A DNA stretch of 21,254 nucleotides from Euprymna scolopes (GCA_024364805.1 CM044502.1:39056832-39078085), one strand, 5' to 3'. Shown: positions 8,477-18,651, numbered from the stretch's first letter. The notes: generated by a model from the sequence alone, not told the origin. A program made the numbers and translations.

Positions 8477-10378
8477 TACCCTTTGTAAGTCGAAATATGA
8501 CTAATTGCCTCTGCATATTTTCTCTATTCTCTACTTTCCAAACTTAATATCTACTGATTCGCCTCCTTTTCAAATTCTCTTTTATCACCCCACTTACAAT
8601 TATTTACTTTTTATCTTCATCCGTTTTGTCTTTCTCTTTTTATTTTTGTATAATTTATTCTCCCCCTTTTTAAAAAGACTAACCTACACATATATCACTC
8701 CGTCTTGCACGTTTTTATTATTCATTTCTCTCACTCTTGTGGTCTATACATTTAAAGTTATCGATTTTTCCGCCAATTTTCTCCTACCTACTCACCTCAC
8801 TTCTTCAATTCCGCAATAGATTTTTTTCTTGTTGAGGCGAGGGTTATTTAATTTAATTTTATTTAAATTTTCTATTATAATTCTTTCGCTTAAAACGTTT
8901 TCCTGGTTGTCACGTGGTTTGTGTTTTAAATTAAATTTTCACTTAGACTTTCTTTTTATTATTTGTTTTTTCGCCGTCTCCTCGGGTTCCGTTTTTGTAA
9001 TTTAAATATTTTTTCACCTTTAATATGTTTTTTTTTATAATTTTTATCGTTTTTTTTATTTTTATTTGATATCGATTTTGTATTTTTCTCTTTTCTGTTT
9101 ATTCGTTCATCATTTATTTGCTGGGTTTTTTTTATTTCACTTGATATTCTTTTTTTCTTTTTCGCTTTTCATTCACTTTACTTTATTCTTAATTTCAATC
9201 TGCGCTTCTTTCTTTTTTCCCTCATTTTGTGTTTTTCCTTCATTTACCTTGTTTTTCGCTTTCGTGCTTCTTTAATTCATAAAATGTTATTATCTTTACT
9301 TATTTATTTATTAATTTATACTTTTTATTTCTGTCTTTAATTTTTCTAACTATAACTTCTTTTTCACTTCATCTTCTATTTGTGTGTTTCTTTCATTTTT
9401 TTCTTTTTTTACTTTCAATTTCCCGATTGTTTTATTTCATTTACGTTCCGTAAGTTTCTTTTTTGTCACCATCTTTCTATGGTATTTATCTTGTTTATTT
9501 TTATTCGTTTTTCCACCGTTCAATATTCTTTTAATTTTTATCATGTTTTCCCTCTTTATTATTTGTATTTGAACGCTTTTTTTGTTCTGCTTAAATGTTC
9601 ACTTGTTTTTATATGTAATACCGTTCGACTTTAACTAATTGTTGACTTTCATTTTTTTCATTTAGTTTCTAATTTTTTATTAGTCATTTCTTTAAGCTCA
9701 GATTTTCTTCCAATTTGAATGATTTAAAAGTATCGTAACTTTTATCTTTCATTGTCGTTTTCATGGGTTTTTTTTGTTATTTCTTGTTTCCTTCGTTAAT
9801 TTGATGTACACTTTCTGAATCTTAGATTTGATTCTATTTTCGCAAAATTTTAATGTTTTCCTTTCTCTTTATTTCTTACATTATTATGCCCTTTTTATCT
9901 CTTTCACGTAGGCTGCCATTTATTTTTCTTACATTAAAAGTAACATTAATGAATAAGTTTCTAAATCATTTAATCTAGACTTATTTATTATTTATCATGC
10001 CGTTTCATTTTTCACAATTCTTTCTTTTTTATTATTCCCTCCATTTATTTGCCTTTATTTGTATGTCCTGCTGTTTTATCTTTGTTTCATTTTCCATATA
10101 TTATTTCATGCATTCATTCTTTGCCCTTTTTGCGTTTGATTTTTTATTCTCTCTTCTACAAACTCCGCTTATTATCGATTGTCCTTTTTTAATTTAATTC
10201 AATTTGTCAATTACTGCCAATGTTTTTTTTTTATTCACCCACTTTTTAGCGATTGACTTGTTTACAATTTAAACAGACGCATTTTAAAACAGAACAAAAA
10301 TACTCTGTTTATGTGTGTCTCTTTTCTCGAAAACAGTTTTAGACCCAAATACTTTTTAATATATTGCTCCCTCTTTGG

Positions 10379-10380
<2 letters not shown>

Positions 10381-10426
<46 letters not shown>
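10381..10426. repeat. (AT)23 microsatellite, SINE tail side
   Basis: A pure AT run abutting the TTATTTTTTAAAATATAATT sequence at the 3' side of the antisense SINE, so it may be the expanded tail or target of that element. Confidence 0.95.
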
Positions 10427-10428
<2 letters not shown>

Positions 10429-10429
10429 T

Positions 10430-10570
10430 TTTAAAATATAATTATCCACTGACACGTTTTTCGTCGTCCACAGCTTATCAGAGCGGTTGAATTTAGCGAG
10501 ATTCGAAATCGGCACCCCGTGATAAGAAGCCTAAACGTTTACCACGCGGCTAACCTCGCCGGACTACTAA
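10430..10570 (-). mobile_element. tRNA-derived SINE, antisense
   Basis: The minus strand from about 10565 reads GGCGAGGTTAGCCGCGTGGT, containing an A-box-like TAGCCGCGTGG. It continues with GGCTTCTTATCACGGGGTGC and then ATTTCGAATCT (10509-10499; 8 of 11 to the B-box GGTTCGAATCC). Box spacing and overall length match a tRNA head. A short body follows, then an AT tail running into (AT)n at 10426. It is not scored as a functional tRNA because the acceptor ends do not pair well and the B-box has an extra base. Confidence 0.6.
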
Positions 10571-10731
10571 ATGTATCACTTTTACGTAGATGATTTTATT
10601 CTTTTTTTTTATTAGCGATACTTTCTTGAATGAATTCAAGTTTTTATACGAAAGTGCATTTTACCTAAATGCTTGTTAGGAATAATTTTCCCATTGACCA
10701 ATCTGGTACCCCCTTTAATGGGGAGCGGCAT

Positions 10732-10760
10732 ATATATTATTTTTAAAACATGATTATCCA
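10732..10760. repeat. Second copy of SINE-tail-like 30-bp sequence
   Basis: ATATATTATTTTTAAAACATG then ATTATCCA matches 10421-10450 (about 27 of 30, one T fewer). It suggests a second element end in the same orientation next to another microsatellite. Confidence 0.5.
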
Positions 10761-10765
10761 TATTA

Positions 10766-10873
10766 TACACACATATATATTTATATATATATATATATGT
10801 ATATATATATGTGTATGTATATATATGTGTATATATATGTGTATATATATGTATGTATATATGTGCATATATA

Positions 10874-10929
<56 letters not shown>

Positions 10930-10946
10930 GTGTGTGTGTGTGTGTT
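10766..10946. repeat. Composite (TA)/(TATG)/(GA)/(TG) microsatellite
   Basis: TATATA blocks punctuated by TGTG and TATG are followed by a clean (TA)n, about ten GA units and about eight TG units. Confidence 0.95.
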
Positions 10947-10949
10947 TAT

Positions 10950-11205
10950 AAGTGTGACTCTGTGTATATTGGAGTGATTAAAAGAATAGGAGCACATCCA
11001 GATTCTTCAACATAAGAATAGGGTTGGCTGGTGAGGACATCCACACGTAGTGAGAAACTAGCTTGAAAAAACGATGAAAGATATTCCAAAGCCTCTCGTT
11101 CAGTAAGGCAAGTTCCTTAATTATTACTCGAAAGTAACGCAAACCACTCAGCAACTTCAAACATATATATCATTTTAAGACCACTGAAAAAATACATATG
11201 GATGT
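10950..11205. other. Unassigned DNA between microsatellites
   Basis: A non-repetitive segment with no recognised family. A 60-codon minus-strand open frame (11160-10978) has normal-looking composition but no motif I recognise, and I do not call it a gene. Confidence 0.4.
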
Positions 11206-11206
11206 A

Positions 11207-11327
<121 letters not shown>

Positions 11328-11488
11328 AATTCATAAGAATAGTATTCAAGGTGATTAAAATAAAATAGGAATAAAGCAGAATTAATTATATATTTATTAT
11401 TTATCCAGATAGAAGACAATAAATAAAGACAGAAGCGCTAATGAATATATACATAATTTTCTCATTTTTTGTCTCCATACGAACATAA

Positions 11489-11517
11489 ACACACACACAC
11501 ACATATTCACACACATT

Positions 11518-11553
<36 letters not shown>

Positions 11554-11573
11554 CATATAAGCGTATACATACA
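11489..11573. repeat. (CA)n/(TA)n composite microsatellite
   Basis: CA runs interrupted by TATTCA and ATTCA, then TATATA sequence. Confidence 0.95.
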
Positions 11574-11683
11574 TATTTTTCTTTATATTTGCTCTTCAAT
11601 GGCCTTGTGCGTGTATTGAAAGAGGAAAGCAGAAAAGAAACAATCAAAAAACATTTTAGTGGTAAAATAAAAAAATTCCCACC

Positions 11684-11739
11684 CTACTAGTTTGCCAGAA
11701 AGTGGGTGCTCATTTTAAGTTTAAAATATAAAGTATACT
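11684..11739. repeat. 56-bp dispersed repeat, copy 2
   Basis: Matches 7504-7559 at 51 of 56 positions. It lies about 20 bp before a (TA)n tract that abuts the plus-strand LINE fragment. Confidence 0.85.
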
Positions 11740-11760
11740 GACCACCCTATATTTGGAAAA

Positions 11761-11761
<1 letters not shown>

Positions 11762-11824
<63 letters not shown>
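11762..11824. repeat. (TA)31 microsatellite at LINE 5' junction
   Basis: A pure TA run that ends exactly where recognisable LINE coding sequence begins (GTTCACCCTATTTCTG). Confidence 0.95.
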
Positions 11825-11827
<3 letters not shown>

Positions 11828-12882
11828 CACCCTATTTCTGACAACCGTCCTAATGCTGCTTTATCAAAACATCGAAGAAGGTGTCTTCATCCACACACGC
11901 CCTGATGGGAAACTGTTCAATCTTGCAAGACTGAAAGTCAAGACCAAGACAAGGAAGGAGCTGATAACAGAACTACTAACCGACACTCCTCTGGTAGCTC
12001 ACGATCAAGCTCAGATGCAAAGGATAGTTGATACCTTCTCTCAAACAGCCGGGAAGATAGGCCTACAAATCAGAGAAGACGGAAGTGATGTATTAGTCCT
12101 CACCAGATAACAACGGCCCAGAAGCACCTATAATAACAATAAATGGCAAGGTGCTAAAAGTTGTTGTAAACGTCAAATATCTTGGAAGCACTGATAATCG
12201 TGCTGACAAAGAAATAACCTGTCGAATCCAAAGCGCATGTGCCTCCTTTGGCAAGCTAGAAAAGAGGCTCTGAACAAGGGCCAATATTCGGCTAGAGACG
12301 AAGTGCAGAGTCTACAAAATCATCGTCCTGCCATCCTTGCTGTACTCAGCATAGACCTACACTCTGTATAGAGAACACATAAGGAGATTGGAAGCCGTCC
12401 AACAGAGACACATGAAAAGGATCATGAAGGTCAAATGGAGTGACTACATACCAAAAACGGAAGTTCTCAGGAGAGCGAACCTAGATAGCGTGGCAGCTAC
12501 CTTTGCTACTATGCAACTACGATGGACCGGGCACATTGCTAGAATGGAAGGCAACCGAATTCCAAAGATGATCTTCTACGGGGAACTTGAAAATGGAACC
12601 CGCAAGGTAGGAGGTCAGACGCTTCGCTACACAGATGTAACAAAGCGGCACCTGAAGGCAATGAACATCAATGTTGAGAGTTGGGAGGAACAAGCCAAAG
12701 AAAGGAGTAGATGGCGGAACAGTCTCCACCAGGGAGAGAAAGAGACAGAGAGAAAGATTGAAGAAGCCTTAGAGCTGAGACACTATAGACGACACAACCC
12801 TGGCACACACATATGCAGTGTCTGTGACCGGATGTTTCACACAGAAAGTAGGCTATACCAACAGCAAAGGATGAAGCAGTGA
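11823..12882 (+). pseudogene. LINE reverse transcriptase fragment, inactivated
   Basis: The protein can be followed from the palm domain to the C-terminus. Frame one (11823 to about 12071) reads FTLFLTTVL, GVFIHTRPDGKLFNLARL, KTKTRKELITELL, PLVAH and QMQRIVDTF. In relatives ELL is followed by FADD; here it reads ELLTDTPLVAH, so two residues and the first catalytic Asp are lost. A frameshift near 12072-12076 moves to frame two: KTEVMY, TAG at 12094, ITINGKVLKVVVNVKYLGS, CASFGKLEKRL, TGA at 12271, VLPSLLYSA, TAG at 12352, TYTLYREHIRRLEAVQQRHM, LRWTGHIARMEGNRIPKMIF, KVGGQTLRYTDVTKRHLKA. It ends with a CSVCDRMF finger-like motif whose expected histidines are missing (LYQQQRMKQ), stop at 12880-12882. 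The three stops look like CAG, TGG and GAG mutations. It is non-functional. Confidence 0.88.
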
Positions 12883-12950
12883 GGTCCTGACTTGTCATCC
12901 TTAAGATTGACGGACTGCATGATTAATCCCGTTATTTATTTCACTTATCT
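11823..12950 (+). mobile_element. 5'-truncated LINE with 3' UTR
   Basis: Decayed LINE coding sequence (see the pseudogene) is followed by a short 3' UTR starting GGTCCTGACTTGTCATCC, after which AT-rich DNA resumes. The 5' side is truncated at a (TA)n tract. The exact 3' end and target duplication are not visible; an AATAAAATTGG near 12960 may mark the tail. The clade is not assigned and the element differs from the minus-strand LINE at 5102-5766. Confidence 0.7.
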
Positions 12951-13601
12951 AAAAGTTGTAAATAAAATTGGACATAAAATCAATATTATTACATTAACAA
13001 AAATAAACACGTTTTCTTGATACTTTTTCTGGGTAATTATTGTAATTACAACAAAGAAACAGAATTCTAAAAAAAATAATTAGTTTTAAAGAGCTTCAAA
13101 TATTAAATTCCAATATTATGCGATATGAAGTTTAAACAAAGATTGTTTTATAACAAGTTTCCGATATTAAAAAACAAAACATATTCATATATGACTCTTG
13201 ATAGAACAAAAATCGAAAATCAACCTAAAAAAACCGTTTTGATTTAATTATGTGAATTGATAGAGGGTAGACTTGCGCATTTTAAAAAAAAAAAAAAGTC
13301 CGAAAGCCTTTAAGCAACATTATCTTTATATACATAAGTGTCAACAGAAGACGTTAAAATTGATTTTATTTTATAAACTCTGTAGTTCGTTACAAATATC
13401 TATTTGATTTACAATGTAAATATGAAAATCCGGTAGTAAAAAAAAAAAAAATTACTCCCAAGGAACATGATAGCGCCAATGCCCATCCATGGAACCTGAC
13501 CAAACAGTAAACACACGAAATGATGACGTTGCTGTTATTGTGTAGAACACTGACGTTTTACACAAAGCTGTGGAAGTGCCAAACATACATATGTTCAAAA
13601 C

Positions 13602-13605
<4 letters not shown>
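12951..13605. other. AT-rich DNA, nothing recognised
   Basis: Long A/T runs, with poly-A stretches near 13284 and 13439. No gene or repeat family is identified. Confidence 0.5.

Positions 13606-13607
<2 letters not shown>

Positions 13608-13681
<74 letters not shown>
13608..13681. repeat. (TA)37 microsatellite
   Basis: Pure TA units, then TAGATATAGATATATATGGG and a short (TG)n near 13720. Confidence 0.97.
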
Positions 13682-13684
<3 letters not shown>

Positions 13685-13729
13685 TATAGATATATATGGG
13701 GGTATGTGTTTATTTATATATGTGTGTGT

Positions 13730-14310
13730 AAATGAAACAATTGGGTTATTCATTATGCTATAGAAGCGCAAAAAGTGAATTCGAAATCTAAGGAGTGGCA
13801 ATACAAAATGATAAAATGACCAAAAAATAGCTTACGGCGTGTAGTTATTGTTCTCGAACAAGTTCGGGTTTCTTTAATAACGAATAAATAAAATTTAATG
13901 AATGAATGTTTTTTGTGTTCTAAAAATAGCAATGTGACCTAAATAGAGAGTTGACACTTAAAACGAGGACGCGCCGTATTCATATCGATCTGTTGACGCG
14001 TTGAAGAGAAGAGAAAGCAGAGAAGTTCACGGATTGAAAGCCGAGAAGCAAGAACCTGTTTTGTATTGACAGGTACGTCGGGGAAGAATGTGCCGCGTAA
14101 TGGTTAACAGCAGGAACAACAGAATAAATGAATCGGTTTCAAACTCACGGCAGTGCACTTTATTTACGCTCCACTAATTATGGCTTTTAAGAATGATCAA
14201 CTCAAACATTTCGGGATCAGACCAGATTTGGAATGACTTATTTGCTAGATAAAGATTTATTTACGTATTTCGGAATGCATTTTGATACGCACCCACACGA
14301 ACGCTCCCCC
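13730..14310. other. Unassigned DNA with a GC-richer patch
   Basis: From about 13965 to 14110 the DNA has several CpGs (GGACGCGCCG, GACGCGTTGAAG, GTACGTCGGGG) and purine-rich GAAGAGAAGAGAAAGCAG. TTGACAGGTACGTC at about 14067 resembles a splice site in either role. No open frame or repeat family is recognised; an exon or an LTR fragment are both possible but unsupported. Confidence 0.3.
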
Positions 14311-14313
<3 letters not shown>

Positions 14314-14385
<72 letters not shown>

Positions 14386-14418
14386 AGAGAGAGAGAGGGA
14401 GAGATAGACAGACAGTAG
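14314..14418. repeat. (TA)34-(GA)n-(GACA)n microsatellite
   Basis: Pure TA run to about 14381, then AAAGAGAGAGAGAG and GACAGACAG units. Confidence 0.97.
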
Positions 14419-14419
14419 A

Positions 14420-15240
14420 CAGACAGAGCATTGATAGTCAAGATCGTTCCAGTTCTCCTACTACAATTTGAACACGTCATCAAATAAAAAAGAGCGATTG
14501 GCTTATATAAGACTCAATTTATCTTCTTTGTTTACGCTTTGATCATCACTTTGCCATTTTGGAAATAATAATTCCTCACCTTAAAAAAAAAACCCGTCTG
14601 TGATAAACTCATGGACCTGACCATCGCTCCAGACTTGAAATGAGAATTTTTCATCAGATCCTTTGCAAAGTTAGCTGGAAAAATTATTTCATCATTCTAC
14701 TACTCCTAAATGTGTCTTGGCGCAATCCTCTATCTAGAAATAAATACCTACTAAGATGGAGTACTGTTGCCAAATTCAGGGGGCATCCTTTTTTTCCTGC
14801 ACAAAACTGATTACGAAATCTGATGAGCCGTGTCCTCTTTTCCATCCCACAACGACTTTTACACAGAAGAGATGTTGCTAATATTTATCTACTCTCGTTA
14901 TCTTCATCGCAGGTGCTCCACTAAATTTCATGTAATGCAGTCACGGAAAACTCTCTAACTTTAATCACTGGCAATAATATTCTATCTCAATATCAATAAA
15001 TTTCTATCTCAATGTCAATAATTTTCCTTTCTCCCTTTGCAAATCTAGAACTAAGCATAGCTTCCAGGAGCACATTTTATTTCCTAGAACTACCGAATAC
15101 GAAACACGATGCCAAGCAACTGCTTTCCAGCAGATTTCAAATCCAATGTAATAAAATTCTTGCAATAACCATTATCTTGTAGTCGGCTTTCAGTTTTCGA
15201 GAGCGGTTACTTGTTTGTAAAATTATTTATAATACAAACA
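14420..15240. other. Unassigned DNA
   Basis: Mixed composition without coding similarity. A 22-bp near-duplicate occurs at about 14980-15025 (TTCTATCTCAAT.TCAATAA twice). CTGATGAG near 14820 is not followed by a hammerhead core. Confidence 0.5.
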
Positions 15241-15244
15241 TATC

Positions 15245-15840
15245 TCTATTATATAAAAGGAACTCTGTGGAGGGGCGAGTGTATGTGATCCTTATGGGCT
15301 CCCAAACGTCTCCGCTGATTTCTTTTTAAATTCACATATATGTTTTTAAGTACCTGTCAGAGTTCCTAAATATATTTTCTACCGAAATGCCTGCAAAAAG
15401 TATCGATAATTGATAATCTAGAAAATCCGATGCAAAAAGAACAGACAATCTTGATTGAAGTTAACATCTTATACAGCCTAATATCACAAGTGCATTTGAG
15501 AACGTTTATTGCCGCACATGCAAAAGGGCCGGCATATTCGAAAAGAATGTTTCTGTTGAAAGTAAAATTGAATGATAATTCTTGTTTTCGTTTTTTTATT
15601 TAAAACTTTGATTTAAGCTATTATATGAAAATAATTTTATAAAAATCAACAATATGAGCTTTCTACAGTGCAATTAAACCTACAATGTATTGTGGAAAAG
15701 TCACTGCGAGGAGGCATATGAGGCTTTCTCCCAATGCACCTCTATGCGCCCCCAACAAGAGGAGGCAATTAATCGTTTGATTCCAAAATTAGTGATTTTA
15801 TGATTTCACCGATTTTGATGATAATAAAAATATGGAACGG
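15245..15840 (+). mobile_element. Unclassified repeat, copy B
   Basis: Homologous along its length to copy A (5932-6820), with the same landmark order: TATCGATAATTGATAATC, AAATCCGATGCAAAAAG, GAATGTTTCTGTTGAAAG, ATTTTATAAAAATCAACAAT, CTACAGTGCAATTAAACC, ACAATGTATTGTGGA, TGATTTCACCGATTTTGATG. It starts near CTATTATATAAAAGGAACTC. It lacks the MITE present in A. No coding potential is shared. The class is unknown; a non-autonomous element is likely. Confidence 0.75.
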
Positions 15841-15896
15841 TGAAACATTCATTGATCCTCATTGAATTTAAAACAACAACGGCACTATGTGTTAGC

Positions 15897-15931
<35 letters not shown>

Positions 15932-15960
15932 ACATAAAGCTGAACGTGTGTGTGTGTGTG
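15897..15960. repeat. (TA)n and (TG)n at left edge of foldback element
   Basis: TA units interrupted by one TG, then AACATAAAGCTGAACG and (GT)n. The right arm of the foldback has the complementary arrangement (18610-18665). Confidence 0.9.
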
Positions 15961-16004
15961 TGGTCACGAATAGGCTTCTATATGGTTGACTATTAAAAAA
16001 AAAC

Positions 16005-16445
16005 TGATTACATGATTATATTATAGAAGATGTATCGAGGATCAGGAATGGATATGCTTGATCTGGCAGTAGGTGTTCCATAAAAATTCTGAGCTCTGCG
16101 TTCGCGCCTGCCCCGCAAAGTCTTCAAATAAAAAATGAAAAAAAAAAACAACGTTTACAAGGGTTTTTTATATATATATACATGTACATGAGAATACTTT
16201 GATAAGTATGTTTCAACTTAAATAGGGATGGTATAATAAAATTGTGGGGTCTGCGTTCGCGCCTGTACTCCAAGGAAGTATGACACAAACTTTAACAAAG
16301 ACTTTTCGTATCTATTTGCGTAATTATACTGTGATAATTATGTTTCAGTTGTAGAGATATTGTATAATAAAATTATTGTGTGTTCGTTCGCGCCTGACCT
16401 CCATAGAATGTAAATATGAGGAAAAGTTTAACAAGGTTTTTTAAA
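16005..16445 (+). repeat. Three tandem subunits of the left foldback arm
   Basis: TTCGCGCCTG recurs at 16101, 16256 and 16387 (spacings 155 and 131). Each is preceded by a TAATAAAATT-type stretch ending in GTGGGG, GTGTG or a variant. The two later units share GATAA.TATGTTTCA and GG.ATGGTATAATAAAATT-like sequence. Confidence 0.8.
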
Positions 16446-17198
16446 AGGGGTAAGGGTCCACAATAGCACCTTAACTTTAATCTTAATTCACATTAGCTTT
16501 TATTTATTTTTGGAGTTGAATCATATTGTGTCGAATAAATTCACCTCATAAATTTACGTTCTTATTAAAGTGAAAGCAAAAAATAAAGTCGGAATATAGA
16601 CCATTCTCAGCACAAATTTTGCACAACTCGTTTTTTTTCCGTCTCCGCTTGCACGGGGCACTCTTTCGAAAATAGATAAATAGATACATGATAAAAAAAA
16701 TAAGAACGTTACTTGTTATCGTGGTAAAAGAACGAAAAAATCCTGCTCAGGTGATTACGTGTTTTTTTTAATATTTACATAGCCTTTTTATTTTTATTTT
16801 TATATTTGTTTTAGCTTTATTGTCAGTGTAATAGAAGGAATTCAGTTGGTTACAACCTTTTCTGCGTGTTCTTTAAATTACACTAGTACAACCCTGAATC
16901 CAACGGCGCAATACTACACCGTTCAATACTGTAAAAGTGAAACGAAGTTGTTCTGCTTGAAAAGAGCGCCATTTTCTTCTTATTCATATTTATATCGATT
17001 CTTTTCTTTAAAAAACTTAAGTAATTACGTGTTTTTTTTTAATATCCAATTTTGCTGTTTCAGATTATTTTACTAAAGTAAGTAAAGCTTCATTATTTTT
17101 AAAAGCTGTTTTTGTTTCTTTGTTTTTCGATATTTCGCCGATATTATTTAGTATGAGTGTTTAGAAGAAAATCTAACAAACGACTACCCGAAAAAATA
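16446..17198. other. Foldback interior, left part
   Basis: AT-rich. ATTACGTGTTT occurs at about 16754 and 17022, and again at about 17426 inside the MITE. CTCAGGTG occurs near 16745 and 17483. These hint at further decayed internal duplication. A 76-codon open frame at 16846-17076 has no known motif. Confidence 0.45.
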
Positions 17199-17679
17199 AC
17201 TATACAAGAAATAAATGTTACCATAGTCAATAAAAGTTCAGTCCATGTTTTTTTTTGTTTTGAAATAGTTTTTAATGCTCTTTACTTGAAATAATTTCAG
17301 CGAACCGAAATTAAAACAAAATTTGAGGCGATAACTACTTAAATGATTTTTCATATGAACTACACATGCCATAATCAAATATTCCTCAAGCACAAAATAA
17401 CGGAAAACATTAAAAAAATGTTTATAATTACGTGTTTATATTTACGTCGACGGAACTCTCTTAAATTGTTAACACAGAATGCTCAGGTGGCCCTCCTTCA
17501 AATTGAAACCGGTGCTCTCCATTTCAAAGTCGCTGCCATTTGAATTCTTTTTTAAAACGGTTCGTGAATTAAAAAAAATAATACTTTTTTTCACAAACTA
17601 CTAAAAATACAAGCCAACTAACTTTTCTACCATAAAAGTAACTTTTATTGACTATGGTAACAATTATTTCTTGTATATT
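17199..17679. mobile_element. MITE with 38-bp inverted ends and TA flanks
   Basis: TATACAAGAAATAAATGTTA...AAAAGTT (17201-17238) is complementary to 17640-17677 with one mismatch. The ends carry TA dinucleotides, as expected for Tc1/mariner-type insertions; that superfamily link is inference. It is about 477 bp long, AT-rich and lacks a transposase. The 66-codon open frame at 17343-17543 shows no known domain. It lies inside the foldback element. Confidence 0.75.
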
Positions 17680-17879
17680 TATATTATTATATATATAACA
17701 TTTTTTCTTAGTAAGGAAACATAATTTTGTTCGTCACTCTTGGCTACGAATGGAAACAAATTTGATATAAAAATATATTTTCTCGAAAATTATCTTTACT
17801 TTCATCATATTTTGCTTAGGGTAAAATACTTTAGTATAAAAACATATCTGTTTACAACTCCCTCCTTTTCATAACCTAT

Positions 17880-17952
17880 CATACTTTCATCAATCCCAGT
17901 CCATTTTCTGTAGACTGTTTTTGAACCCAGTCAACGACGGGTACTTCTGCTA

Positions 17953-17955
<3 letters not shown>
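17880..17955 (-). mobile_element. 5' fragment of CTAGCA...CGTTG repeat
   Basis: The minus strand reads ACTAGCAGAAGTACCCGTCG, then TTGACTGGGTTC, matching the start style of the 711-1135 repeat (CTAGCA, CCG, CGTTG, GGGT/GAGT). It abuts a (TA)n tract, with another such end facing it on the other side. Confidence 0.5.
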
Positions 17956-17996
<41 letters not shown>

Positions 17997-18011
17997 TAGC
18001 AAAAGTACCCG
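17938..18011. repeat. (TA)n embedded in a palindrome
   Basis: CGGGTACTTCTGCTAGTGTA (17938-17957) and TACTAGCAAAAGTACCCG (17994-18011) are inverted copies with a few mismatches, around about 20 TA units. The whole 74 bp can form one long hairpin. Outside it, TTACTTTCATCATATTTTGC (about 17799) has an inverted partner near 18044. Confidence 0.8.
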
Positions 18012-18069
18012 AGATAGCTGCGAATTCGGGGGTATCAAAACCAAGGCAAAATATGATGAAAGTAAAAAT

Positions 18070-18490
18070 AAAATAGATAACCCCCTTAATTTATTATACC
18101 ATACCTGTTCACACTGAAACACTTATGACAATATTCTGTGGATCTATATGAAAAAAAAAACTTGTTAAACCTTCTGACATATTTCCATTCTATGCAGGTC
18201 AGGCGCGAACGAACGCCCCATAATTTTATTATACCATATTTCTTCAAACTGAAACATAATTATCAAAGTATACTTACGCAGAGAGATGTAAAAAATATTT
18301 ATTAAAGTTTGTGCCTGTTTCCCTTCTATGCAGATCCAACAATTTTATTACACCATCCCTATTAAAGTTAAAACATACTTATCAAAGTATTCTTATGTAC
18401 ATCTATATCAAAAACACTTGTAAACGTTTTTTTTCATTTTTAATGTTTTTATTTCTATATTTTGTGGATCAGGCGCGAACGCAGACCCCA
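18070..18490 (-). repeat. Tandem subunits of the right foldback arm
   Basis: CAGGCGCGAA occurs at 18200 and 18470. The middle unit (near 18335) has lost the GCGCGAACG core, which explains the 270-bp spacing. An additional diverged partial unit (TTTATTATACCATACCTGTT and CACTGAAACA, about 18092-18120) lies inside the inner limit of the arm, so the right side holds one more unit than the left. Confidence 0.7.
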
Positions 18491-18609
18491 CAATTTAAAT
18501 GAACCACTGTTCTAAAGGATCAAACATGCCCATTCCTGTGTCTCGATATATCTTCTACCATTATATGTAATCATTTTTTAAATAGTCAAACATATAGGAG
18601 CCTATTCGT

Positions 18610-18651
18610 GACCACACACACACACATACACACACACATAGACATTCAGCT

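Larger units (their letters stand above)
7400..10250. repeat. Pyrimidine-rich strand-asymmetric domain, 2.8 kb
   Basis: For about 2.8 kb the plus strand is roughly four-fifths C+T in sampled lines, dominated by TTTC, TTTAT and TCTC words without a fixed period. The 3' half becomes T-richer. All open frames here are F/L/S-rich translations of the composition (for example 8042-8242, 8505-8819, 9066-9275), with no domain. It could be a long-decayed pyrimidine microsatellite expansion or an asymmetric intronic/ncRNA region. I see no gene inside. Confidence 0.8.

Noticed and set aside
7618-10197. A series of F/L/S-rich open frames that look like membrane proteins
   Set aside because: They reflect the pyrimidine-rich composition (TTT, CTT, TCT codons) in several frames and show no domain or consistent frame.
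10497-10565. Functional tRNA gene on the minus strand
   Set aside because: The acceptor ends do not pair, the B-box is altered, and a SINE-like body and AT tail follow.
14818-14850. CTGATGAG, the start of a hammerhead ribozyme core
   Set aside because: No GAAA after a pairable stem II and no closing stems.
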